64,000 bases of DNA from Ardenticatenaceae bacterium (GTDB lineage: Bacteria; Chloroflexota; Anaerolineae; Promineifilales; Promineifilaceae). The notes beneath the pieces are model-generated. The model made no database searches, was not told the DNA's origin, and saw only the letters and a program-made list of their open reading frames with translations. The stretch lies in the NCBI GenBank assembly GCA_020634565.1, contig JACKBN010000012.1, positions 147,819-211,818 of the forward strand, read 5' to 3'. Both the position numbers and the translations under genes were made by a program. Of the stretch, positions 7,548 through 17,100 are shown piece by piece (within the stretch, counting starts at the first letter, position 1; the number at the start of each line of letters is the position of its first letter).

Positions 7548-7636
7548 TTTAACGCAAAGAACGCGAAGATGCAGAGAGCGCAAAGAATTTTTTCTTTTGT
7601 TTCTTTCCCTCTTTGCGTCTTTGCGTCAAGATTTTA
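7548..7636. repeat. GCAAAGA/CACAGAG-type inverted repeat
   Basis: The left arm (7551-7587, repeated CGCAAAGA and GCAGAG) is complementary to the right arm (7606-7630, CTCTTTGCGTCTTTGCGTC) across a T-rich loop. It lies immediately upstream of the thiolase ribosome-binding site. Confidence 0.65.
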
Positions 7637-7651
7637 AATGAGGAGCTGGGC

Positions 7652-8863
7652 ATGAGTGAAGAAGCGTATATTTTCGAGGCGATTCGCACGCCGCGGGGGC
7701 GGGGCAAGCAGGACGGGTCGCTGCATGGCGTGCCGCCGGTGGATTTGTTGGCGACTCTGCTGCGCGAGATGCAGCAGCGGCACAACCTGGATACGTCGCA
7801 GGTGGATGATGTGGTGCTGGGCTGCGTGACGCCGATTAATGATCAGGGGGCGGACATTGCACGAACGGCCGTACTCTACGCCGATTGGGATGTGGATGTG
7901 CCCGGGGTGCAGCTCAACCGCTTTTGTGCTTCTGGCCTGGAAGCGGTGAACATGGCCGCCATGAAGGTGCGCTCCGGTTGGGAAGAGCTGGTCGTGGCGG
8001 GCGGCGTCGAATCCATGTCTCGCGTGTCCATGGGCTCCGACGGCGGCGCGATGATGATGGACCCCAAAGTGAGCGACAAAATCAACTTTGTGCCCCAGGG
8101 CATCGGTGCGGATTTGATTGCTACGATTGAAGGGTTTAGCCGCGAAGACGTGGACGCCTTTGCCGTGCGTTCCCAGCAGCGCGCCGCCCACGCCTGGGCC
8201 AATGGCTACTTCCAAAACTCAGTCGTGCCCGTGCGCGATGAAAACGGCCGAATCGCGTTGGACAAAGATGAGCATTTACGGCCCGGTACCACATTAGACA
8301 CCTTGGGCCAGCTGCGACCCGCCTTTGTGAAAGTGGGTGAGATGGGCTTTGACGACCGGGCGCTGAAAAAATACCCGCAGGTGGAAGCCATTAATCACGT
8401 ACACACAGCGGGAAACTCGTCTGGCATTGTGGATGGGGCGGCGCTGGTGCTGATTGGCTCCAAAGAGAAGGGCGAGGCGCTGGGACTGAAGCCGCGTGCC
8501 CGTATTCGCTCCGCGGCGCTGGTGGGCACGGAGCCAACGATCATGCTCATTGGGCCGGGACCCGCCTCTAAAAAAGCGCTCAAGCTGGCTGGCATGGACG
8601 TGAAGGACATCGATCTGTTTGAAATTAACGAGGCATTTGCCTCGGTGGTGCTGCGTTTTATGCGGGACATGGGCATCGAGGGCGCCGAGAACATCAACGT
8701 GAACGGCGGCGCAATTGCGATGGGGCATCCGCTGGGGGCCACGGGGGCGATGCTGCTGGGCACGGTGCTGGATGAACTGGAGCGCACCGATCTGTCCACG
8801 GCACTCATTTCGTTGTGCGTGGGTGGCGGCATGGGCATTGCTACCATCATCGAACGGGTTTAG
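7652..8863 (+). CDS. Acetyl-CoA C-acyltransferase (thiolase)
   Basis: This 403-aa enzyme catalyses thiolytic cleavage or condensation of (3-keto)acyl-CoA in beta-oxidation or acetoacetyl-CoA metabolism. All catalytic elements are visible: the acyl-accepting Cys in NRFCASGLEAV (about residue 90), NEAFA (about 328), His in NGGAIAMGHPLGATGA (about 360) and the second Cys in SLCVGGGMGIA (about 390). The length is normal for the family. The start is ATG at 7652 (MSEEAYIFEAIRTPRG) because GAGGAGCTG lies just upstream; an in-frame ATG at 7613 falls in a hairpin repeat and is rejected. Chain-length preference cannot be read from sequence, so no symbol is given. It stands alone, flanked by hairpin repeats on both sides. 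Confidence 0.94.
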   Translation: MSEEAYIFEAIRTPRGRGKQDGSLHGVPPVDLLATLLREMQQRHNLDTSQVDDVVLGCVTPINDQGADIARTAVLYADWDVDVPGVQLNRFCASGLEAVNMAAMKVRSGWEELVVAGGVESMSRVSMGSDGGAMMMDPKVSDKINFVPQGIGADLIATIEGFSREDVDAFAVRSQQRAAHAWANGYFQNSVVPVRDENGRIALDKDEHLRPGTTLDTLGQLRPAFVKVGEMGFDDRALKKYPQVEAINHVHTAGNSSGIVDGAALVLIGSKEKGEALGLKPRARIRSAALVGTEPTIMLIGPGPASKKALKLAGMDVKDIDLFEINEAFASVVLRFMRDMGIEGAENINVNGGAIAMGHPLGATGAMLLGTVLDELERTDLSTALISLCVGGGMGIATIIERV

Positions 8864-8868
8864 TTTTT

Positions 8869-8933
8869 GGCCACAGAGGGCACAGAGGTTTTAGAAACCA
8901 TCTCTTTTTCCTCTGTGTCCTCTGTGGCCAATC
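8869..8933. repeat. CACAGAG-type inverted repeat downstream of thiolase
   Basis: Arms of 22 nt (8869-8890 and 8912-8933) match at 21 positions, giving a long hairpin with a 21-nt loop. Its position 6 nt after the thiolase stop would allow it to act as a terminator. Confidence 0.75.
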
Positions 8934-8941
8934 TATACATT

Positions 8942-8970
8942 TTGCCAGGATTGGCGATCTGATTGATAAT
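8942..8970 (+). promoter_or_regulatory. Sigma-70-type promoter of the FAD oxidase gene
   Basis: TTGCCA (8942-8947), a 17-nt spacer and GATAAT (8965-8970) match the housekeeping consensus at five of six positions in each box. The start codon of the next gene is at 9039. Confidence 0.6.
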
Positions 8971-9038
8971 GCATGGCTGGCTGTAGAAGCAAATGCTTTT
9001 ATGAGCCGTAAACCAAAATTAGGAAGAGAGAAAGCGAA

Positions 9039-10838
9039 ATGGCAGACAAATCACTTGATAAAGGTTCAAGTGGCGAAGATATTCGTTACGACCATAAATG
9101 GGGTTTCACCGACACATACTTCCAGCTTAACCCTGACCATACGGTGACCGTGACCGGCAGCCGGTATGCCTTGTCTGGCACCGTGATGCATGAATTTTTA
9201 CCCTTTGTCGAGGAAATGCTCGACATCAAAATTGATTACGACAATCTTCAGCCCGAAGTCAAGAATAAGCCGGTTCCCGCGGCCAAATTGAACGAGGCAT
9301 TTTACCAGGCAGCCCAGGCTCAGCTGGGCGCGGACAAAGTCACCATTGATGACCGGCAGCGGCTGATTCACAGCCACGGCCAGACAACGGCCGATGAGGT
9401 GTACAAGGTACTCTACAGTGCGCTCGACCGTGTGGTGGATTTGGTGCTTTTCCCCGAAACGCAAGAGGATGTAGAGCTAATCATCAAACTGGCGGGGGAG
9501 CATAATGTTTGCCTGGTGCCCTATGGCGGCGGCACCAGCGTGAGCTGCGCTTTGCAGCTGCCGCAAAATGAAACCCGCTCCATCGTCTCTGTGGATATGC
9601 GGCGCATGGACAAGATTTTGTGGGTTGACCATGAAAACTTCCGGGCGGGCGTGCAGGCGGGCATTTACGGCAAAGATTTGGAAGCGCGGCTGGATCGGCT
9701 GGGTTACACCAGCGGCCATGAGCCAGACAGTCTGGAGCTGTCTACGCTGGGCGGCTGGATTTCCACCAACGCCAGCGGCATGAAGAAAAATCGCTACGGC
9801 AACATCGAGGACATTGTGGAATCGGTGACGATGGTGACGCCTAAGGGAGTCATTGAAGCTGGACCCGCCATGCCGCGTCAGTCGATTGGTATCGATCCAA
9901 AGCAGGTGGCATTTGGTAGTGAGGGCAATTTGGGCATTATCACCAGCGCGGTGATTAAGATTCACAAGCTGCCGGAAGTGAAAAAGTATGGTTCGCTGGT
10001 GTTCCCTACATTCCGAAACGGAACCGAATTTTTGTATGAACTGGCTCAGACGGGTCTGCTGCCCGCCAGTATTCGCCTGTTGGATAACATCCAGTTCCGC
10101 TTTGGCTCGGCACTAAAGGGTGAACCGACGCGTGGGGAAGCCTTCATGGGGGAAATTCAGAAATTCTTCTTGCTGAAAGTAAAGAATTTCGACCCGAATG
10201 AACTGTGTGCGGCCACAATCGTCATGGAGGGGACCAAAGAGGAAGTGGAGGCTCAGGAGAAGGTGATTAAGCGTCTGGCTAAGAAGCATGGCGGGATTGC
10301 TGGTGGAGAAACTAACGGCAAGCGAGGCTATATGCTCACCTATGCCATCGCCTATATCCGCGACTTTTTGGCCGATTTCCACATCATCGGTGAAACATAC
10401 GAGACGACGGTGCCATGGAATAAGGTGCAGCCCGTCTTGGATGCGGTCGCTGTGCTGGTGGATCAGAAGCATAAAGAATATGGTTTGCCGGGGCGAGCGT
10501 ATATTTCTCCGCGTATTACCCAGCTGTATCAGACCGGGGTTTGTATTTACTTCACGCATGGTTTTTCCACGATGGGTGTGGAGAATCCCGACGAGATTTT
10601 TAGCGAAATTGAGCATTCTCTGCGCGAGGCGATTATGGCGGCTGGTGGCTCCATTTCGCACCATCACGGTGTGGGTAAAATCCGCAAGGATTTCATGAAG
10701 CATGCCATTTCCCCAGCAGCGACGCAGTTGATTAAGGATATAAAGACGGCCAACGATCCGCAGAATATTTTTGGTATTCGGAATAATATTTTTGCGGAAT
10801 CGACTGAGCCGGAACTGGCAGCTAAGCCAGAAGTGTAA
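9039..10838 (+). CDS. FAD-binding oxidase, alkyldihydroxyacetonephosphate-synthase-like
   Basis: This 599-aa flavoenzyme has a PCMH-type FAD domain (VCLVPYGGGTSVSCAL near residue 163, HEPDSLELSTLGGWISTNASG near 230) and a FAD-oxidase C-terminal domain. The motif SISHHHGVGKIR near residue 540 is characteristic of the AGPS group, whose eukaryotic members exchange the acyl chain of acyl-DHAP for a fatty alcohol in ether-lipid synthesis. Bacterial relatives include D-lactate/glycolate-type dehydrogenases, so the substrate is not certain. The length is close to AGPS. The start is ATG at 9039, preceded by GGAAGAGAGAAAG. It follows the thiolase but has its own promoter-like sequence at 8942-8970. 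An ether-lipid role would be notable in a bacterium of this type (inference). Confidence 0.83.
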   Translation: MADKSLDKGSSGEDIRYDHKWGFTDTYFQLNPDHTVTVTGSRYALSGTVMHEFLPFVEEMLDIKIDYDNLQPEVKNKPVPAAKLNEAFYQAAQAQLGADKVTIDDRQRLIHSHGQTTADEVYKVLYSALDRVVDLVLFPETQEDVELIIKLAGEHNVCLVPYGGGTSVSCALQLPQNETRSIVSVDMRRMDKILWVDHENFRAGVQAGIYGKDLEARLDRLGYTSGHEPDSLELSTLGGWISTNASGMKKNRYGNIEDIVESVTMVTPKGVIEAGPAMPRQSIGIDPKQVAFGSEGNLGIITSAVIKIHKLPEVKKYGSLVFPTFRNGTEFLYELAQTGLLPASIRLLDNIQFRFGSALKGEPTRGEAFMGEIQKFFLLKVKNFDPNELCAATIVMEGTKEEVEAQEKVIKRLAKKHGGIAGGETNGKRGYMLTYAIAYIRDFLADFHIIGETYETTVPWNKVQPVLDAVAVLVDQKHKEYGLPGRAYISPRITQLYQTGVCIYFTHGFSTMGVENPDEIFSEIEHSLREAIMAAGGSISHHHGVGKIRKDFMKHAISPAATQLIKDIKTANDPQNIFGIRNNIFAESTEPELAAKPEV

Positions 10839-10870
10839 TGGATGGCCGCTTTGGCGGCGGAGGATAGTGA

Positions 10871-11641
10871 ATGAATAATAAAATGTTGCGCAACATTTTG
10901 TTTGGCGCATTAGGTATTTTGGTGGTGCTGCTTATTGTGGCGGCGGTGATTCTGCTGACGGATGGCGAGGAAACGGCCGTTTCCACAGACCCAACGGCCG
11001 TAGCCGAGGTAACGGACATGCCGGCAACGGAAACGGCCGTACCAGTGTCTCCGACGGTATTGCCCCCGGCGGTTGTGCAAATCTTGCCGACCAATACACC
11101 GCTGCCCTCACCAACAGCCACAGAAACCCCCATTCCGACGGAAACGGCGCTACCCACAAGCACGGCAACGGCCGTTCCCCCGACGAATGTACCTTTACCA
11201 ACGGCCGTACCGGCCACCAGCACACCGGTACCACCCACCAATACCCCCGTTCCTTCGGGGCCGCAGCCAACTAATGCCAATGGTCTGGTTGGGCAGAGCT
11301 TTGTCTTACAAGATTGGCGCACTTCATTGTCGCCTGGGGGGCAAATCTGGTATGAATGGCGCATTGGGAATACGACGGGTGGCGGCGTAGCTTATTCGAC
11401 AATCGGCGTAATGCCCCGACGCAACGGCGTTGATATTGTGGACTGGTACCAGAACAATTGGGGTGGCAACAACGATGTCATGCCACCGGAAGGTCTCAGC
11501 TGGCCGTCGTGGATGTCGATTCCAGAGGCTGGTGATTATACGCTGCGGTTGGTGGTGTGTTTTGATGGCTTTCAGAATTGCCTGAATGGTGGCGGTACTT
11601 TCTACACACTCTCCCAGGAGATTCCCATTAGTATCCGCTAA
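10871..11641 (+). CDS. Membrane-anchored protein with Thr/Pro-rich stalk and C-terminal beta domain
   Basis: This 256-aa protein has a short basic N-terminus and one transmembrane helix (about residues 9-29, ILFGALGILVVLLIVAAVIL). A low-complexity stalk follows (about 33-135), made of ETAV, PTNTP and ATATAVP-like units. The C-terminal globular domain of about 115 residues looks like an Ig/beta sandwich (LSPGGQIWYEWRIGNTTGG, GDYTLRLVVCFDGFQNC). Two Cys near the end may pair. Five copies of ACGGCCGT fall in the stalk, contributing TAV codons. It is probably displayed on the cell surface. I recognise no named family. It begins 32 nt after the FAD oxidase and may be co-transcribed with it. Confidence 0.75.
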   Translation: MNNKMLRNILFGALGILVVLLIVAAVILLTDGEETAVSTDPTAVAEVTDMPATETAVPVSPTVLPPAVVQILPTNTPLPSPTATETPIPTETALPTSTATAVPPTNVPLPTAVPATSTPVPPTNTPVPSGPQPTNANGLVGQSFVLQDWRTSLSPGGQIWYEWRIGNTTGGGVAYSTIGVMPRRNGVDIVDWYQNNWGGNNDVMPPEGLSWPSWMSIPEAGDYTLRLVVCFDGFQNCLNGGGTFYTLSQEIPISIR

Positions 11642-11702
11642 GGGTACGAATATATTCGGCTCCAATTTTGGCCGAATGACCAAAATGATAGATGTTTTTT
11701 TC

Positions 11703-11740
11703 TCGGGCGCGAATTATTCGCGCCCGATATTTTTCTTTTT
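11703..11740 (+). terminator. Rho-independent terminator
   Basis: TCGGGCGCGAAT pairs perfectly with ATTCGCGCCCGA, followed by TATTTTTCTTTTT. It ends the plus-strand unit just before the convergent SBBP gene. Confidence 0.88.
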
Positions 11741-11750
11741 GAACCTTGAA

Positions 11751-13919
11751 CTAACGAATAACGAGAGGCAAATACACTTTTTCTGTCAGAGGCGGTAGCG
11801 AGGCTGTGCCAACATTAACTTTTAGAACAAACCCTTCGCCGCTCTGCCCACGATTTGGCTGAAAGCCGCCTCCCGTAGTGGGAAAGCTGCCGGAACTGGT
11901 ACTGCCAACCAGATAAAGAGAACCGTCGCCGCTTAAAGTCGCTCCACGGGCATGATCGTCATCTGTGCCACCCCAATACGTGCTGAAAGGCATTGAGCCA
12001 TTGCTGTTTAGCTGCGTGATGAAGGCATCGTAGCAGTTGCGGCTGGTGCTGCTGAAGCAAACACCGGGGCCAAGCTGGGGCTGCCAGGCAGCCGCCGTGG
12101 GGAAGTTGGCTGAACTGGTACCACCCGTGACAAAAACTTGCCCGCTGCTGTTTGTAGCCACGCTTGTCGCCCAATCTGTGCCTGCTCCGCCTAGATAGGT
12201 GCTGAAGCCAATTTGGTAACTGCTTCCCTGTTTGACCAGGCGGGTCACGAATGCTTCGCTCATCGTATTACCGCCTTTGAACTGCCCTTGGACTGCGTTT
12301 GCTAGGGGGAAATCACTGGCAAATGTTTCACCAGCAATAACGATGTTGCCACTGGTATCTACCGCGATGGCTCGACCGATGTCGGTGCCGCTGCCGCCGT
12401 TGGCCGCACTGCCGCCCAGATAGGTGCTAAAGAGCAGATCGTCACCGGTGGGTGGCAGCTTCACCACAAAGGCATCGTCACTACAGGTCCAGCTATCGAA
12501 GCTACCACAGATGCTTTGGACTGGGTTCACCGTTGGCCAGGAGTCGGAGCGGATTTTGCCGGTGATGTAGATGTTGTTTTGGCTGTCTAGAGCAATGCCG
12601 TAGCCCGTGGCGTCTTGCCCGCTAACCATTCGTTCGTATTCATTTTGGTAGGTCTGACCGTTGATTTTGGCGAAAAAGCCGCCCCAAATAGAGCCAGCGA
12701 TATGCGCATTGCCCGTGCTATCCAGGGCGATATCTTCGCCAGCATCGGAAAAGCTGCCGCCATAATAGCTGCTGAAAGCCAGCGCCCCAGAGCTATTGAA
12801 CTGCATAACAAACGCATCCCCGCTGCCGCCAGAACTGGCCTGGAAGGCGTTTAGCGTTGGCAGATTGTTGGATGTGGTTGAGCCGGTGAGCCAAATCTTG
12901 CTGCCACTGCTGTTAACAGCGATGCCTCCGGGTTCATCGCTGCCGCTGCCGCCAATGAGGGTGGTGTAGAGTACGGCCGTTCCCGCCGCATTAATCTTCG
13001 TCACAAAAATATCGTTATAGCCCGCATTGCCGCTGCCACCACCGGGGAAACTGGTGGAGTACGTGTAGCCGGTCACGTAAATGTTGCCGTTGGCATCAAC
13101 CGCCACGTCTTTGGCCGAATCTGTACTGTTGCCGCCCAGGTAGCTGCTGTAAATCAAGGTGGGATCGATCACCAGGGGAAGGGTGGGATCATAGCTGCCG
13201 AGGGTGAACCGGACCATGTTATCCTCAAGCTGAAAAGCGGCGGAAACGGTTTGCTGTTGACCATTGACGATTTGATAAGCAACCGGTGCCTTTTCGATCA
13301 GCAGCGCTTGCTCGTTGAGCGCAATTTGCAAATCGCCGGTGAGCCGATCGAGGCGTACTGCCGTTTCTTCCCCATACTGCCAGCCAATTTGTGACGGATC
13401 GGCACCCGCCGCGACGTAGTAAGTGCCTTTGAGCAGCCCTTCGTTGCCATCGTAAACTAGGTCGATGCCGGGATACAAGTTTGTGTAAGTGAGGGCACCG
13501 AAGGTGGGCAGCTCTGCTTGCCAACGGCTGGCGTCGCTGCCGCGATAAATGTTGGCTGTGCCAGGCAGGGGTGTTGTGCCAGAAACGGCCGTTGTCCTAT
13601 TGGCCCCCAACCATGTCAGCATCACCGCACCATCGGGCAAAGTCAGTTGTAAGCCAGCGTGCGTGAACCACAAGCTGCCCGGCGCGCCGATGGCTTCAAA
13701 GGCCACCGTTTCATCGAGCTGGCCCACGTTCGGGGCGAAGGTCAGCGGCAGCGCAGCGGGCGCTGGAGCCTGAGGTAGCGCTGAGTGTTGGTCCAAACTG
13801 CGTACAGTCAGCCAGCCGATCAGGAGAAATGCAAAAAGAAAACGGCCGATTAGTATAATCGCGCCTGTGGAAATGGTTGGAAACGGCCGTTTCTGAGGAT
13901 GTTGTTCTATGTGTTGCAT
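11751..13919 (-). CDS. Secreted SBBP-repeat (beta-propeller-like) protein with YLPLVIR tail
   Basis: This 722-aa protein begins with a membrane anchor or uncleaved signal (about residues 18-40). It continues with the conserved N-terminal domain often found in front of SBBP repeats (LTFAPNVGQLDETVAF at about 59-75), and then at least seven SBBP repeats of about 50-60 residues with the pattern STYLGG...DWATSVATNSSGQVFVTG. It ends TEKVYLPLVIR, a C-terminal form I associate with many secreted proteins of this class of Chloroflexota. The likely location is the cell surface or outside; its function is unknown, with binding or adhesion as the usual guess. The start is ATG at 13919 with AAGGAA upstream. 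An ACGGCCGT promoter-like element (13962-13990) lies 43 nt upstream. Confidence 0.86.
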   Translation of the reverse strand: MQHIEQHPQKRPFPTISTGAIILIGRFLFAFLLIGWLTVRSLDQHSALPQAPAPAALPLTFAPNVGQLDETVAFEAIGAPGSLWFTHAGLQLTLPDGAVMLTWLGANRTTAVSGTTPLPGTANIYRGSDASRWQAELPTFGALTYTNLYPGIDLVYDGNEGLLKGTYYVAAGADPSQIGWQYGEETAVRLDRLTGDLQIALNEQALLIEKAPVAYQIVNGQQQTVSAAFQLEDNMVRFTLGSYDPTLPLVIDPTLIYSSYLGGNSTDSAKDVAVDANGNIYVTGYTYSTSFPGGGSGNAGYNDIFVTKINAAGTAVLYTTLIGGSGSDEPGGIAVNSSGSKIWLTGSTTSNNLPTLNAFQASSGGSGDAFVMQFNSSGALAFSSYYGGSFSDAGEDIALDSTGNAHIAGSIWGGFFAKINGQTYQNEYERMVSGQDATGYGIALDSQNNIYITGKIRSDSWPTVNPVQSICGSFDSWTCSDDAFVVKLPPTGDDLLFSTYLGGSAANGGSGTDIGRAIAVDTSGNIVIAGETFASDFPLANAVQGQFKGGNTMSEAFVTRLVKQGSSYQIGFSTYLGGAGTDWATSVATNSSGQVFVTGGTSSANFPTAAAWQPQLGPGVCFSSTSRNCYDAFITQLNSNGSMPFSTYWGGTDDDHARGATLSGDGSLYLVGSTSSGSFPTTGGGFQPNRGQSGEGFVLKVNVGTASLPPLTEKVYLPLVIR

Positions 13920-13961
13920 GATTCAATTCCTTGTTGGTTTGAGATAAACATCAATGGAGGC

Positions 13962-13990
13962 AGGATAGGGCAACGGCCGTTTCGCAAGCG
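13962..13990 (-). promoter_or_regulatory. ACGGCCGT-type promoter-like element of the SBBP gene
   Basis: On the minus strand this reads CGCTTGCGAAACGGCCGTTG, then CCC and TATCCT. TTGCGA lies 14 nt before TATCCT. The layout matches the elements at 17246, 18211, 19495, 21715 and elsewhere. Confidence 0.5.
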
Positions 13991-14137
13991 TCATGGTTGC
14001 CAGTGACGGGCCAAACGCAAAATAAACGGCAAGACGGTTGCCATTTCCCCCGAGTTGATTAAACTATCGCGCAATCATTTCACGGGTTTAGGCTGCTCAG
14101 CGGAGTGGTCTATTTTTTTAAGCGAGGCAAGTGGGCT

Positions 14138-17100
14138 GTGGCCAATTCACGTCTGCAAATTACGCTTTTTGGTGAATTTGGTCTGGCTTATGCGGGCCAA
14201 CCAGCGCCGACGTTTAGCGGCGAACGGCCGATTGCTTTGCTGGCTTACTTGCTGCTGCACCGGCATACGGCCGTTTCCCGCCAACATCTCGCCTTCACCC
14301 TCTGGCCCGACTCATCCGACAGCCAGGCGCGGGCCAACCTGCGCAACCTTTTCTACACCTTGCGCCAAACCCTGCCCGATGCGGATAGCTATCTGGCGGC
14401 CGATGCCATGACCCTGCAATGGCGCAGCGACGCCGATTTCACTCTGGACGTGGCCGAATTTGAAGCAGCGTTGGCCTCAGCCAAAACGGCCGTTACAGAA
14501 CAGGAAAAGCTGGCTTGTTTGGAAACGGCCGTTTCGCTCTACAAAGGGGATTTGCTGCCCGGCAACTACGACGATTGGATCATTCCCCGCCGCGAAGATC
14601 TGCGCCACGCCTACCTGGACGCCCTGCATCAGCTCATGCGCTTACTTGAAAATACCGGCGACTTCCGGGCGGCGGCGCGTTATGGGCAGCGCCTGCTGCA
14701 AAGCGATCCCCTGGACGAAGCGGCCTACGTGCAGCTCATGCGCCTGCATGCGCTCAGCGGCGACCGGGCCGGCGTGCGCCGCCTGTATGAAACGTGCGTC
14801 GCCACGCTGCGGCGCGAGCTGGACGTGGAACCCAGCCCCACCACCCAGGCAGCCTACGAACAGCTGCTGCGCCAGGAAACACCTGTGGCCGTCCCAGAGC
14901 TGGAAGCCAAACCGGCGCTGGCCCAAATTCGGCCGCTCGCTCTACCTATACCGGCGACGGCTTTTATCGGGCGGGAAGCGGAGCTGGCGCATGTGGCCGA
15001 GCTGCTGGCTGACCCAGACTGTCGTCTGCTCACCATCATTGGGCCGGGTGGCATTGGTAAAACGCGGCTGGCGCTGCAAACGGCCGTTGGCCATCGCCCC
15101 GTTTTTGCTGATGGCGTGGCCTGGGTGGCGCTAAACGGCGTTCAGGCACCTGAACAGGTGGCGGCAGTTGTTGCTGAGGCGCTCAACTACCGCCTGCGTG
15201 GCTCAGGCCAGCCCGAGGCTGAACTGTTTCATCTGCTGGCCGACAAAACGCTGCTGCTGGTGCTGGATAATTTTGAACATCTGCTGCCCGCCGCTGACTT
15301 TTTAACCCGGCTGCTGCGCCAGACAACGGCCGTAAAACTCCTGGTCACTTCACGGCAGCCGCTGGACCTACAAGAAGAGTGGCGTTTTGACCTCGGTGAG
15401 CTGCCTTTGCCCGAAACGTTGTCGGAGGATGTGCTGGCGGTGAACAGTGCCGTGCAGCTGTTTGTTCAAAGCGCACGCCGCGTCAGCACGACCTTCGCTC
15501 CCGCTGAAGCTGATTTCCCGATCATTGTGCGCATTTGCCAGCAGGTGGGCGGGATGCCGTTGGGCATTGAGCTGGCGGCATCGTGGGTGCGGCTGCTTTC
15601 ATGTGCGGAAATTGCCGAGGAAATCGAACAGAGTCTGGACTTCCTGGCTGTGTCGCTGCGCAATGTGCCCTTGCGCCACCGCAGTTTGCGCGCCGTGTTT
15701 GACCATTCCTGGCAGATGCTGGCACCAGACGAGCAGCAGATTTTGCTGCGCCTCTCTGTGTTTCAGGGTGGGTTTACCCGCGAGGCCGCCGCGCAGGTGG
15801 CTGGGGCGCAACTGCCGCAGCTATCGGCACTGGTGGATCGATCCCTGGTGCAGCGCACCGACGCGGGCCGATTTAGCCTGCACAATGTCATCCGCCAATA
15901 TGCCGCCGAAAAGCTGCAAGCTGACCCCGCCGCCTACGCCGACACCACCTGGCGTCATGGTGATTACTATTTGCGCTGGCTGTTGGCGCAGGCGGATCAA
16001 CTGCGAGGTGCGGGGCAAAAAGAGGCATTAACGGCCGTTGCCGCCGACCTGGGCAATATCCGCACCGCCTGGCAGTGGGCTGCCGTTGAAACGCACTACA
16101 ATCTGCTGTCTCTAGCTGCGTTTCCTCTGTTCTACTTTTTTGAGCTGCGTGGCCTGTTGGCCGAGGGAGAAGCGCTTTTTGCTCAGGCTGCCGAGCAATT
16201 GTTGTCAAACAAAATATCGGCCACTCCCGAGATGCAAATCGCCGTTTGTGCCATGCAAAGTTACCAATCTTACCTGGGCTTTCGGCAAGGCAAGATGGCT
16301 ATGGCCGAAACGGTGCTGCGCCAGACAATCGAGACGCTGCCATCGCTGGCTGCCCCTCTTTTGTTGAGCCATGCGCTTTGTTACCTGGGCTTGATTGAGT
16401 GGTCGCTGGGGCGTTTTGTGGCGGCCGCGGATTGTTTGCAACGGTCACTCGATTTGGCCGCTGCCCAGCAAGACGATTGGGGCGTGGGCACAGCCCAGGT
16501 GTATTTGGGCATGATTCTCCACGATCAGGGGCGATTGGATGACGCGCGGCAGCAGTTAACGGCCGTTCGACCCATCCTCAAAAAAGTAGGCGATCCCCGG
16601 CTGATGGCCAACGCGCTGCTTATTTCTGGTCGCATCAACCTCTTGCTGGGCTATTTGGCTGAGGCAGAAGAGCAGCTGTTGGCGTGTCTGGAAACCACCC
16701 GTGAAACAGCTGATCCCAACAGCATGACTTATGCGACCCATTATCTGGGCATGGTAAAACAGGCGCAGGGGGATTTAAGCGCTGCCCGCCAATTTATTGA
16801 GCAAAGCATTATCCTGTTCATTGACTTTAACGATTTGGTGGGGCGGGAGCGGGCGTTGGTGACGCTGGGCTATTTGGAGATAGCCTGTGGGAATTACCAA
16901 ACAGCCCATGATCACTTTTTAACGTTTCTGCGGGCCAAAGAGCGCGTGCATTCGATTCGGTATGTTTTGGCGGCGGTGGTGGGAACGGCCGTCTGGCAAG
17001 CGCATGCCGGTGATCCCTTCACGGCGTTGGTGTGGACCCTGTCTGTGTTGCAACATCCTGGTGTTGATTGGGAGACCCGGCAGCGGGCCGCAGCGCTGCG

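Noticed and set aside
7613..7651. Upstream ATG for the thiolase
   Set aside because: It lies in the loop and arm of a repeat, and the family N-terminus begins at 7652 after a good Shine-Dalgarno.
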